Assembly (NCBI GenBank): GCA_037178675.1
Contig: JAYMGJ010000336.1
Coordinates: 1 to 55,468 of the forward strand
Direction of reading: 5' to 3'
Length of the DNA stretch: 55,468 nt
Source: Scleroderma bovista
Taxonomy: Eukaryota > Basidiomycota > Agaricomycetes > Boletales > Sclerodermataceae
Shown: one piece after another, positions 32,291 through 42,434 of the stretch
Layout of the letters: each line of letters starts with the position of its first letter
Position numbering within the stretch: position 1 is the stretch's first letter
The notes under the pieces: model-generated
What the model saw: only the letters and a program-made list of their open reading frames with translations
Database searches by the model: none
Told to the model about the DNA's origin: nothing
Program-made: the position numbers and the translations under genes

Positions 32291-33686
32291 TGTCAAGACC
32301 GGTTCTCCTCGACGATCTTACTAGGAGGTCCAGAGGTGCAGGGAACTAATGAGGAGGTAAGTCCAGACACTAGTAGGTGCTAGTTAGTGTGGAGAGTCAA
32401 GTCTGGGTCAAATGAACGAAGTCCGGGCACTAGAAGCACAGGGAGTAAGTCCGGGTTTTTGTGGAGTAAGTCCGGACTGCGGGAAAGTGGTCCGGAGTTG
32501 AGCGCAGCTTGTCCAGAGCAAAGGACATCCCAGAGGTGGGATAAGTCCTGAGAGGTCTAGCATCGAGTCTGGGACAGAGGTGGCTTTTGCCCTCATGCGA
32601 GTAGGAGACTTGCTAGGATCGGACATAGGACCAAGGGGACGAGATAGGACGGAGGCCGGAGTTGGCCTGAGTTCAGGAGAACAAGATGGGATTAGGAGAG
32701 CATGGTGGGTAGTACAGAGTGAGGGGTATCTTAGTCGAGATTTGATCTAAGGAAACTACTAGGCTGGAGTATAGTAGTTTATATAGTAATGAGACTAGAG
32801 GTGAGTATATATGGTGACAAGTAAACACCCTAATGTCGAGACAAGGGACAGAGCAGAAGTGGACAGGAAAATAATCCAGGGGCAGGAAAATAATCTGGAG
32901 CGGGAGCAGACACAGGGAACTAGAGATACAGGGATGATGGAGAAAAAGCAGGGACAGTGAAATAAAGGGAACTAGGTCGGAAGAGGTCAGGTAAGGGTTG
33001 GAGGTGGACTTAACTAATGTTAAGTCCGGAGTGATGTCCAGGACCGGAGGAAGTGGGACCAGAGGAAGTGCAAGAGCGGAGGGAGTGTATGAGCAGAGGG
33101 AGTGTATGAGCAGAGGGAGTGTATGAGCAGAGGGAGTGTATGAGCAGAGGGAGTGTATGAGCAGAGGGAGTGTATGAGCAGAGGGAGTGTATGAGCAGAG
33201 GGAGTGTATGAGCAGAGGGAGTGTATGAGCAGAGGGAGTGTATGAGCAGAGGGAGTGTACAGCTGGAGGAAGGGTGGAGTAGCCGGAGGAAGGTCCGGAG
33301 TTGGACATGGAAATGTCCAAGGCCATTGGTGGACCTATCAGGGGAAGCGGAGCGGAACAGGAGCAGACCTGAGCCGGAGTTGGATGTACCAGCCAGAGTT
33401 GGGCTAGGTCGCAGACCAGACAAAGGGAGTGGCCAGACTGAAACCAGAGTAGCAACTAATGGTAGGTACAGGTCCAACATGGAGGAGTTAGACCATGGAT
33501 CTGTCTAGAGGGAGACAGGGGTTAGTCCTGAGGTGGAGATGGACATAGTGACCGGAGTTGAGCTGGAGTGCAGCTATGGGGCTGGAGATGGCCAGACTAG
33601 ATCCGGAGTTGTGTCTATGCCTAAGGAGAGGTCAGGTGGGCCAGGGTTAGACCGGAGTTGCGACTGGGAAAAGTATGGATATGACA
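32291..33686 (-). mobile_element. Solo LTR of a Gypsy element (1396 bp) inserted in the Helitron
   Basis: The plus strand starts TGTCA and ends TGACA, and is flanked by the 5-bp duplication GACAA (32286-32290 and 33687-33691). Minus-strand sequence around GTGTTTACTTGTCACC and a TATATAAA box aligns with the LTR at 49139, so it is the same wider family in reverse orientation. It contains a 17-bp minisatellite at 33078-33260. No internal region remains: recombination between LTRs removed it. Confidence 0.85.
33078..33260. repeat. 17-bp minisatellite, about 11 copies
   Basis: GAGGGAGTGTATGAGCA repeats head to tail without variation until the last copy. 17 is not a multiple of three, yet all frames stay open; the long apparent proteins here are artefacts. 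Confidence 0.9.
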
Positions 33687-35370
33687 GACAAAATCTTCAT
33701 CAGATCTTGGCCATGGAGCATGATGTTTGCACAACAACTGCCCATTCTTCATGTGCAGGCATGTTGCACAGGTACAAGTATGGATTTGTTGTGATCGGAC
33801 TAATTGAGATTCAAATTGTGCATTATCCTGTAACCATGTTGGATTCCTGGGATCTGGAGGTTGCAAATAAGGAACTTGGGAATCACGAGGAGTGAGTCTG
33901 ATTGTGTCTTCAGTAAGTCCATCTATATGCACATGAATATTGGCCTTGATAAATGTGTGAATGCGATCACGAAAGTCAAAGGATTATAAGAGATTGTGCA
34001 TCTCAGTAGAGTTGGGTGAGTGATGAAGCCATAGAAGCATATGCAAATGGAGACTCCCTCTTCCCTGTGCTTCTACCACACCAAAATACGCAGCCAATTG
34101 ACCAAGGATACCCATAGTACTCTGCACATATCCATGTTCAGATTTAATACCAAACAGGGTGTTGAGAACTGTAAGGATGATGAAACGAAAATATTTGACT
34201 GCTGCATATGGGTTCGATGCGATGTTTGTGGCACAATGATTGGTGTCTGGACCCAATGTTGAACTAAACTTGTCCATGTCTATGTTTTCACCTGCAAAGA
34301 CCTGTGCTACAGGATCGTGGATATCGGCAGGATTGTGACCCACAAAGATGCCCCTCCAAGAAACAAGCAAGTTCCCCATATCATTCCTCAATATGCGGCT
34401 CACGCATGATCTGATCCCATGACCCGACCATTTGTAGCAACCACATGTTTACGAAGAAGGCGAACAGCAGGATTAGAAATAGGCTCTTTTCATGTTTCTT
34501 GTAACTCGGCTTGTTTCAAATCGGCTACTGTCAACAACAAAATGGAATGGGAATCAACATTGAAATCTTGGCGACACATCTGAAGGTATGCTCACTGCAT
34601 GGCATTTCATTTTTGGAGAATCCCAAAAGCCACAAAAATAAATGAATGATGTGTGGCAAAACATTTATCATAATATTGAAGAGCCCATCAAATATGGTCT
34701 TTGAAGCTGACACAATTTGGTCGTGCGTCTTCCATCCCTCCTATTCCATATGGAAAGAGAACTGGATAATTGGCAGCAAATAAGTTACATTGCTGCATGT
34801 CAGAATCTTTTGAGGCTTGGGGTCATGCGAAGCTGAAATCAGGTATTGCCTTGGTACTCAGTCTGACAGCATATCCACCCTCTTTAGAAGCATTGCTCAA
34901 ATTGGCCAACACATGCCATCAAGTCATTCAATGACATTTGTGATTGCTGTGTATCGGAGACGCCAAGAGAATGTAATGGAATAACCCCCCCATTGTCATC
35001 TATGATAATCAAAATACTAGGATCAATAAGCACATCAATCTATCTAATGACTTTACCTTCCATAATATTGTAAGAGCTAGAATCTAAAACCCTTTCTTGT
35101 CCTATTTCATCATGATCTGGTTGAGTGTGGATTTTAAAAGAAGCTTCAGTTTCATTGAGAAGAACTGAATGCACCCATGTTTTGGCTATCATCTGGAACA
35201 TACAAATCCCTTTCATGAGTTGCAATGGCTTCATTAGACTCTTGCTGGACCAAGGCCTCAAGTTGCTCAGGAATGTCATTGAGAGGCAATGACTCGATTC
35301 TCTCCAAGCTAACATCAACATCGCCATACAGGGGATTATTCTCTTTCAGCCGCAGCAAAGTGTCCAACAC
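33687..35370 (-). pseudogene. Helitron Rep (HUH endonuclease) remains
   Basis: Segments: LKENNPLYGDVDV (35370-35152); then, in 34403-33984, a Helitron N-like domain with FGVVEAQGRGSLHLHMLLWL containing the HLH (HUH) metal site; then CTCATCLHMKNGQLLCKHHA and PRSDEDF (33932 to the LTR). After the LTR the reading resumes as LNGNWGPK near 32285. The stretch 34404-35150 is broken by stops. Confidence 0.75.
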
Positions 35371-35390
35371 TGCCCTTCTTCGTATGCGAA

Positions 35391-36006
35391 ATAACGATCC
35401 ATGCGAACAAATTGTACAATGTTGTGTGGGTGGCTACCAGGGTAGGTTCTTATTGGACATGTATAGTCTCATTCTGTAGCTTGTAAACACTTTTAAATGC
35501 TTTTATATGTGAACCTAAACAATCCAGGATAATGCAAACACATGCGAACAAAGTGCACAATGTTGTGTGGGTGACTCCCAGGGTAGGCCCCTGTTGGATA
35601 TGTTTGGTCCTATTCCACGAGCCCATGCACCTGGGTAGGCTGTGTTATACGGTCAGCGGACGATGACAATTGGCTGTGCTACACTGGCTGGCAGAAGTGA
35701 GGCTTATGACTAGAGCTTTTCCGTATCACAGGGGTCAGCCCCCGACAGTATTGTCACCAAGTGACAACGGTGGGCCCATGGCTCTGTTGTCATCGTGGGG
35801 TAGGGTGAAAGTCTTAAGCTGGACAAATTGGTGTCGTCATGAAAATACTCGGGCTGAGAGGAGTAGCATACCAATAGAATAAGTGAGCCAGTATGCAATG
35901 GAGGCAGTGTGGTGGAAATCTGATGGCAGCAATAACACCATAGTGAGCCGGTCAATCAGCATTGCGGCATGGTCAACAGTGCGGCAAAGTCAACACTCTG
36001 GCATGT
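35391..36006. other. Intergenic, two-copy direct repeat
   Basis: About 80 bp containing ACAATGTTGTGTGGGTG occurs near 35400-35480 and again near 35544-35625. Otherwise no feature is seen up to the LTR. Confidence 0.55.
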
Positions 36007-36377
36007 TGAGATGACCCTAGGCAGAACACCTAAGACCCAACTACACGCGAGACTCTGAGAGGAAATAGGACGCGAGGATCTAGAGCAATAACCCAAGATG
36101 AGCTCGAATGGGGAGCCTCTGGGTGCTGGATTGCACGGTATATATACTACTAGACACGAGGGCTACGCGAGGCTATCCATGAGGCTACGTGCAGGTAGAA
36201 GGCTATGTAATGACATCACTGTGGAGCTAAGGCTATGCGTAATGATGTCAAGGGTGGCAGCGTGTACAGCACGAGATACAGGTCTAGACTAGGTAGATAA
36301 GATAGAGGCTGTACACTAAGATAAGATAAACGCTATCTAATCGCAGATTAGATAAGATAAAAAGTTGGACCGTAACA
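36007..36377 (-). repeat. Gypsy 1 3' LTR
   Basis: 371 bp; read on the minus strand it begins TGTTACGG and ends GGTCATCTCA. Identical by eye to 41972-42342. Confidence 0.94.
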
Positions 36378-36378
36378 C

Positions 36379-36390
36379 TACTCCCCCCTC
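36379..36390 (-). other. Polypurine tract of Gypsy 1
   Basis: The minus strand reads GAGGGGGGAGTA next to the 3' LTR. It overlaps the pol stop codon (36389-36391). Confidence 0.75.
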
Positions 36391-39300
36391 AGGTGCAGGA
36401 TTCCAGACTGCAGAACTGAGCGTCGCAAACCGTGAGGTTTTCGGGGATACGACTAAATAACGAGTCAAAGTCCGTTCGAACCATACGAAGCTTCCGAGGA
36501 GCAGAGGGGTTTTCTCGGTAAAAGCGCTCGACTACCAGAGGAGAATTCTTCAAATTTGATGAGGGTTCCCATGTTCTCTCATGTTCTTCGTACCCTTTCC
36601 AGTGTACCAAATACTGGAGCTGCCTTTTATAAATACGAGAGGCTACAATATAGTCTACTTCGTACTCTTCATCGCGTTCTTCAGAGACATGTATCGGACC
36701 AGGCCGAGACACGGGTTGACCGGGAAGAGGGCCTAAATACGGTTTAACTCGAGAAACATTCACAACCGGGTGAATCCGAAGAGTTTTTGGGAGCTTAAGC
36801 TCAACCGCATTCGGGGTTACACGAGTGACCTCATAGGGACCAATCCACTTCTCTGTAAGCTTCTTAGAAGCACGATTTAGCATACGAAGGTTGTCCGTAG
36901 AAAGCCAAACCTGTTGGCCTACCACATAGTCCGGGGCGGGATTTCTATGCTTATCCGCCTGAAGCTTCATATTTCGTTTTGCCTTCTCAGAAGACTCAAC
37001 GACTTTATTAAATACGGCGGCAAAGTCCTTAGCCGCTGGGGCTACTGTGTCGACCGGCTCAACACCCATACGAGGGGAATAACTCCGAGTGATTCCAAAC
37101 AGTGAATCAGTGGTTACCTCTGAAACTGTGTTGTTCCAAACGAACTGGGCAATTTTGATCCATTTGGCCCATTCGTTCTGACGATCGTTGACGTAGGTTC
37201 GGAGATACTGATTAATTTCGCGGTTCAACCGCTCCGTTTGACCATCGGTCTGAGGGTGAAATGCCGTGGACATTTTCCTTTTAACGCCTAAAAGTCTATA
37301 CAACTCCCCCAGGAAGTTGCTTGCAAAGACCGATCCGCGGTCTGACACGACGGAAGACGGGAGTCCATGCTGACACCAGACATGATCTCTAAATAACTCA
37401 GCGGTTGACAAGGCGGTTTCCTCTTTAGTGCAAGGTACAAACACAACCTCCTTGGAGAACCGATCAACCACGACTAATATATAATTGTAACCGAGGGATT
37501 CCGGCATCTCGGTAAAGTCCATAGTGACGTCAAGCCATGGGCCGCTAGGGGTAGGGAGAGGGATAAGGCTTCCAGAAGTCTTTTGATTCGACACCTTGGA
37601 CTGTTGGCACTTTTGACAGTGCTTTACGTAGGTTTGAATCTGCTCTTTCATCCCTTTCCAAGAATAATGCTTCCTGAGCGCATTATACGTAGCTCTTACT
37701 CCTTTATGACCAGCAACAGGAGTATCGTGAAAGTTCGTTATGAGCGATTGTCGCTCTTCGTAAGACTGATCAGTGACGTCGATCAGTTTAATAGATACCG
37801 GGTTTAACAGGACCTGGTCCTTGTTATCGTCGGAACTAGATACGTAATGGTCCGATCGTCTGCTAAGCGGATCTGCAACGTGCATCTGGGTTCCTTTTTT
37901 ATAGATAAGCGAATAGTTAAACCGCGTCATCCACATCTGCCAGCGTGCTTGGCGTTTAGACAAATTCTGCGACTTGGTGAAGTACGTTAAATTATGATGG
38001 TCCGTGTAGATCTCAAAGGCGTAAGGAGTGGCCTCGAGATAATGGCGCCAGGCCTCAGTTGCTTTTATGATGGCCAGCATCTCTTTATCGTGAATAGGAT
38101 AATTTCGTTCTGGAGGTGTCATGGAATGTGACATGTACGCGACGGGTCTGAATTCGCCGTCTTCGCACTTCACGGATATCACTCCCCCGACGGCGAACTC
38201 AGACGCGTCGGTTTCGAGGCGGAATTCGCGGTCCTGGTCAGGGTACTGGAGTACCGGAGCACGAGTAAAGGCGGCTTTCAAAGCCTCAAACGCAGCGCGT
38301 TCCTTCTCTCCAAAGTTAAATACTGTGTCTTTACACGTAAGGTCCGTCATGGGTCTAGCCATGATTGCATAATCTTTAATGAAGCGTCTGTAGAAATTGC
38401 CGAGACCTAGGAACGCGCGAACCTGCTTTACGTTCGTTGGCTCAGGCCATTTCAAAATAGCATTAACTTTTTCAGGGTCCATTTTGATACCATCCCGTGA
38501 CACGATCATACCGAGGAAGTCGACTTCGGTGACTCTGAAGCGACACTTCTCAGGTTTGACAAACAAGTCGTTATCATGTAAACGTTTCAAAACTTCCAGC
38601 ACGATTCTATCATGCTTTTCCTGATCGTCCGTGTCCGTAAATATCATAAGGTCGTCGATATACACCACGCAGACATCCGACATGTCGTGGAAAATCTCGT
38701 TCATCATTTTCTGGAATGTTGCGGGTGAATTACAGAGACCGAAATACATAACTAACGGCTCGAAAGCCCCTTTGTGCGTTACAAACGCAGCCTTCCACTC
38801 ATCGCCTTCGCGAATCCTCACATTGTTGTAACCCCACCGAAGGTCCATTTTCGTGAAGAGTTTACAACCTTTAAGCTTGTCAACAAGCTGAGAGATAAGC
38901 GGCAACGGATAGTTATTTTTAACCGTCCAGTCGTTTACATAGCGGTAATCCTGTACCATGCGCTTCTTGCCGTCCTTTTTCGGGATAAAGAAGACCGGTG
39001 ACGTCTGCTGACTAATAGAAGGCCGAATGTATCCTTTAGCGAGTTGATCATCAAGGAACGATTCGACTTCTTTCTGCTCATCAACAGAGAGCGGGATAAG
39101 TCTTCCCTTTTTGGGCGGGAAGTCTTCTTTTAGATCAATTCCGTGATCCCAAGGTTTTCTTAGCGGCATGCGTTCTGACGACTTTTTACTAAATACGTCT
39201 AAGAATTCCCAGTACTCTTTAGGGACCTGCTTTTGAGCTTCTTCTAGGGTCGACTCATCGATAGTGACCTTTGATTCATGAGCTTTCAAAGCTTGTACCC

Positions 39301-40167
39301 AAGTTTCCTGAGATTCATTTTCTCGTAATAACTTAGCAAAGCGTGTTTCCAAAAGCGACTTGCACTCTGGAGGACACCTAGTTAAATTAACTTTGCCTGT
39401 TACCCAATCTATATCGGGGTTGTGCTTTTGAAGCCAGGTGTGGCCAAGGATAAGCGGCACTTTTCCAAGGCACGTGACGGCACACCACAGCTTTTCAGCA
39501 TGTTTCCCAATACCGACTGTTAACAATACATAATGCGTGATGTCACCCTCCTGATTCCTAGTGCCATCTACGTTAAGCACAGGGACGGGTTTCACCAGTT
39601 TAGATAACTGAAGTCGTCGATCAAGAGCCCAGCTCTTGTCAACAAAACAACCAGTAGCGCCACTGTCTAGCAGAGCGTCTACTTTAATAGTGTTAAGCGG
39701 TCCGCGGATGCAGACCGGTACCGTCACTTCACGTTCCATTGTGAAGGACCTTCGTAAGTTTATGAGAACTTCCAAGTTGCCGGCGGGACTTTCCGGTTCC
39801 TTAGATGCCAAAGAAGGAGAAGAAATATTTTTATTCAACCGGGAATTAAGCACGCTCGATTTTACTTCCGGCGCCAAGCCCTTTGCAGGGACCCCCTTAG
39901 AAGGTACAGTATAGTCCGAGTCACAGTCCACAGTATCAACAGACAACACAGAGTAGCGAGAAGGAGAAACAGAAACAGGAGAAACTACTGAAGGCACTTT
40001 TTTGTGGGTTTTCGCTATTTTTGTACGTAACAAAGCAATGCGGTATTTAAATATTTCCTGCACTGCAGGAGTAGTAGCGCAAGAAAGTCTATAGTCCAGA
40101 ATACGTACAGCTAAGTCCAATGAAGACTCGAGAGCGAGGATGCCCGTTTTATCCTCACTCTTTAGTC
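36389..40167 (-). CDS. pol: Gypsy 1 Pol polyprotein with chromodomain
   Basis: One uninterrupted frame, about 1255 codons counted from the frameshift site. In order: aspartic protease LLDSGATGCFVDKS; reverse transcriptase with FFIPKKDGKKRMVQDYR, FGLCNSPATFQ and catalytic YIDDLMIFT; RNase H with LETDASEFAVGG and YTDHHNLTYF; integrase with an HHCC zinc site (HKGVRATYNAL...CQKCQQSK), then MDFTEMP, VSDRGSVF and GQTERLNREI as D, D, E; and a chromodomain (YIVASRIYKRQLQYLVHWKG) near the C-terminus, which in chromoviruses steers integration to chromatin. There is no good start codon: the frame opens within the end of gag, so translation by -1 frameshifting is inferred. No defect was seen. Confidence 0.94.
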
Positions 40168-41160
40168 TTTTAAATCCCTGAAGAATGCCTGCATTTCTGC
40201 AAATGTCATTCCTCTTACCGCATTTAGCCGGTCATCCTCCGGCTGGGCTTGCGTTGCCCGTGCTTGTGGTGGCCCACGACGAGGGCGGCGCAGCTTTGTG
40301 CACTCACGTGCGATGTGGCCAAATAATTGGCAATTGTAGCATTGGGGCCCTTTACCCCTTTGCTGGTTCACCTCAACGGCACCTATGTCCATCGGGACAC
40401 CACTCCCCGATGCGGTTGAAGATGAACATGATTGGCCCTGGTAATATCGGGCAGAGCCTTGCCCTTGGAGGTTGATGAGGAAGAGTTCCTGGGCTCTTCC
40501 CATCGCACGAGCAGAGTTTGCGAGTTGCTCGTAGGTGTCCCGACGCATTCCTTGTACGTAAATCTGCTCCAGGAGCTTTCTCTGGAGCGCACGTTCGAGC
40601 AAGTCGCGGGCGTACTCATTCCCACAGTCTCCCTGGTTCTTGAGCGCTTCGAACTGCGCTAAGAAGTCATCAATTCTTTGCCTCGGGCCCTGCCTAAGGC
40701 GGAGTAGTTGGGCACGTGCCCACTCAGCATTGTTTCCGGGGAGAAAGAACCTCTCTATCTCCTCCGCGAAGTCAACCCAAGCAGGCCAGGCCGGAGGGGG
40801 CGGGGGCTGTCCGGCTGGGACGGGCGGGGCGTTGGCGAGAGCCTGGGCTGCTGCCATGCAGCTATCCAGACGGACTTGAGCCCACCGACCAGCTTTCGGG
40901 CCAGTGAGCCGGGAGAGAACTGCTGCGGTGACCTGGGCATCGTTTGCCCCCTCCATCGAAATCTGTAACCAGATCTTGATCTTGGACCACCACTCGTGGA
41001 ACCTCTGAGGGGAGCCATCGTAACTCCCGGGATCCGCGACCACCTTCTTGCGCGGCGGCGGTGGAGGGTGAGGCTGTGCAGCCGCAAGGGCTGCGATATG
41101 CGCCTGGAGGTCAATTTGCCCCTGGATGAGCTGTCCGAGGAGCTGGTTAAGGTCTGCCAT
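40162..41160 (-). CDS. gag: Gypsy 1 Gag
   Basis: 332 residues from ATG (MADLNQLLGQ). The middle holds a retrotransposon Gag capsid domain (PGSYDGSPQRFHEWWSKIK ... RQRIDDFLAQFEALK), and a standard zinc knuckle CYNCQLFGHIAREC (C-x2-C-x4-H-x4-C) lies near residue 280. A leader of about 810 bp separates it from the 5' LTR; other open frames in that leader show no domains. Pol follows in the -1 frame. Confidence 0.92.
   Translation of the reverse strand: MADLNQLLGQLIQGQIDLQAHIAALAAAQPHPPPPPRKKVVADPGSYDGSPQRFHEWWSKIKIWLQISMEGANDAQVTAAVLSRLTGPKAGRWAQVRLDSCMAAAQALANAPPVPAGQPPPPPAWPAWVDFAEEIERFFLPGNNAEWARAQLLRLRQGPRQRIDDFLAQFEALKNQGDCGNEYARDLLERALQRKLLEQIYVQGMRRDTYEQLANSARAMGRAQELFLINLQGQGSARYYQGQSCSSSTASGSGVPMDIGAVEVNQQRGKGPQCYNCQLFGHIARECTKLRRPRRGPPQARATQAQPEDDRLNAVRGMTFAEMQAFFRDLKD
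40168..40174 (-). other. Probable -1 ribosomal frameshift site (Gypsy 1)
   Basis: On the minus strand T TTA AAA is in the correct X XXY YYZ phase with gag, two codons before the gag stop (40162-40164). The -1 frame runs directly into pol. Confidence 0.65.
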
Positions 41161-41958
41161 GAGGACCTAGTAGGGGTGGAGGCGGGAATAGGGGGTAGGT
41201 CTTTGTTTAACCGGTCGGAGACGGGAAGACCGGAACGTGCGGCGGCGAGCGAGCGGGAGGTCTGGCAGGGGCGCGACAGGAAGGGAACGGTGGAAGCCGA
41301 GAAGGACTTGGATTTCGAAGTCGCTGACAAGGCGACTGTAGGTGGCAACGGCGTTGGTAAATTGGAACTCCTCTTCGATTGCTGACTCCCTTTCTTGTAC
41401 TTTGATGAGGGTGTCAGGGCGAGGACCGTAGATGATCGTCAAGCGCTCCTGTTGCGCTTCGACGAGGTGACGAGGGAACTGGTAAGGTATGGTGGTAGCG
41501 TAAGGGGTGACGTAAGAGTAAGGTTACTTTCGGGACTAGATCCCCACAGTTGTTCCGCTAAACTAAGCGTAAGACTCTGTTCGCCTGTCGCGCTCGCCGG
41601 GTCAGGGCAGTGGCACAGCTATGCAGAGAACAAACGGCTAGCGGCTGCAGATCACAAGGTCTACCTCTGCACGGACGCAGGAACTACGGGGTATGTACGT
41701 CTCAATCGCCTTGAGGCTGCGAACCTCTCTTGAACGGGCGCCGACCTTCAGACACCAGGCACGACCCTGGGCTGGTGTACAGTACGTAAAGGTAACGGTG
41801 CTAGAAACTCCCAATGCCGAAGCACTACGGGAACGGCACTAAAGGCTGGCCGTGAACGAAACAGAAGGTGTGAAGGTGAAGCTCCTTAACCCTGGAGTCC
41901 GGGTATAGTTTCCTTATAAGGCTAGGAGAGCGCGTAGTAGAGCGAGTAAGATGTATAG

Positions 41959-41969
41959 ATTCGAGCTCA
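41959..41969 (-). promoter_or_regulatory. Self-primer binding site of Gypsy 1
   Basis: Minus-strand TGAGCTCGAAT starts 2 bases after the 5' LTR end and is exactly complementary to ATTCGAGCTCA inside the same LTR (42064-42074). No tRNA-type TGG site is present. In Tf1/sushi elements the first 11 nt of the RNA pair with such a site and prime reverse transcription. Confidence 0.7.
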
Positions 41970-41971
41970 GG

Positions 41972-42342
41972 TGAGATGACCCTAGGCAGAACACCTAAGA
42001 CCCAACTACACGCGAGACTCTGAGAGGAAATAGGACGCGAGGATCTAGAGCAATAACCCAAGATGAGCTCGAATGGGGAGCCTCTGGGTGCTGGATTGCA
42101 CGGTATATATACTACTAGACACGAGGGCTACGCGAGGCTATCCATGAGGCTACGTGCAGGTAGAAGGCTATGTAATGACATCACTGTGGAGCTAAGGCTA
42201 TGCGTAATGATGTCAAGGGTGGCAGCGTGTACAGCACGAGATACAGGTCTAGACTAGGTAGATAAGATAGAGGCTGTACACTAAGATAAGATAAACGCTA
42301 TCTAATCGCAGATTAGATAAGATAAAAAGTTGGACCGTAACA
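41972..42342 (-). repeat. Gypsy 1 5' LTR
   Basis: 371 bp, identical to the 3' LTR, flanked by CATGT at 42343-42347. Confidence 0.94.
42064..42111 (-). promoter_or_regulatory. Gypsy 1 promoter: TATA box and predicted transcript start
   Basis: TATATATA at 42104-42111 lies 30 bases upstream of 42074, the predicted first base of the RNA if its first 11 nt (42074 down to 42064) form the self-primer. The TATA-to-start spacing independently fits that start. Confidence 0.6.
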
Positions 42343-42370
42343 CATGTTCAACATCCCGGCACAGTCAACC

Positions 42371-42434
42371 GATGAGATGTTGTGCCGATGAGATGTGGTG
42401 CCGATGAGATGTGGTGCCGATGAGATGTTGTGCC
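42371..42434. repeat. 16-bp tandem repeat, four copies
   Basis: GATGAGATGTKGTGCC repeats at 42371, 42387, 42403 and 42419, right beside the Gypsy 1 insertion. Confidence 0.85.

Larger units (their letters stand above)
28915..35390 (-). mobile_element. Decayed Helitron, split by a solo LTR
   Basis: The minus strand encodes, in order from 35370 down to 28915, the Rep (HUH) part and the PIF1-like helicase of a fungal Helitron. Stops and frameshifts interrupt many places, the Rep N-terminus upstream of NNPLYGD is missing, and a 1396-bp LTR sits inside the coding region. It cannot transpose on its own. Precise ends were not found. Confidence 0.8.
36007..42342 (-). mobile_element. Apparently intact Gypsy chromovirus (6336 bp)
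   Basis: Identical 371-bp LTRs (no difference seen) with 5-bp duplication CATGT (36002-36006 and 42343-42347), uninterrupted gag and pol in -1 relation, a C-terminal chromodomain, a self-priming site and a purine tract. All parts needed for transposition are visible and the insertion must be very recent. It landed in a locus of GATGAGATG-type tandem repeats. Confidence 0.95.

Noticed and set aside
33078..33260. CRISPR array
   Set aside because: Units are contiguous 17-bp repeats without unique spacers, in a eukaryotic LTR.
32673..33480. Serine/Pro/Leu-rich repeat proteins
   Set aside because: Created by a 17-bp minisatellite that cycles through all frames inside a solo LTR.
40755..41442. 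Second gene upstream of Gypsy 1 gag
   Set aside because: Open frames overlap gag or its leader in other frames and show no recognisable domain.
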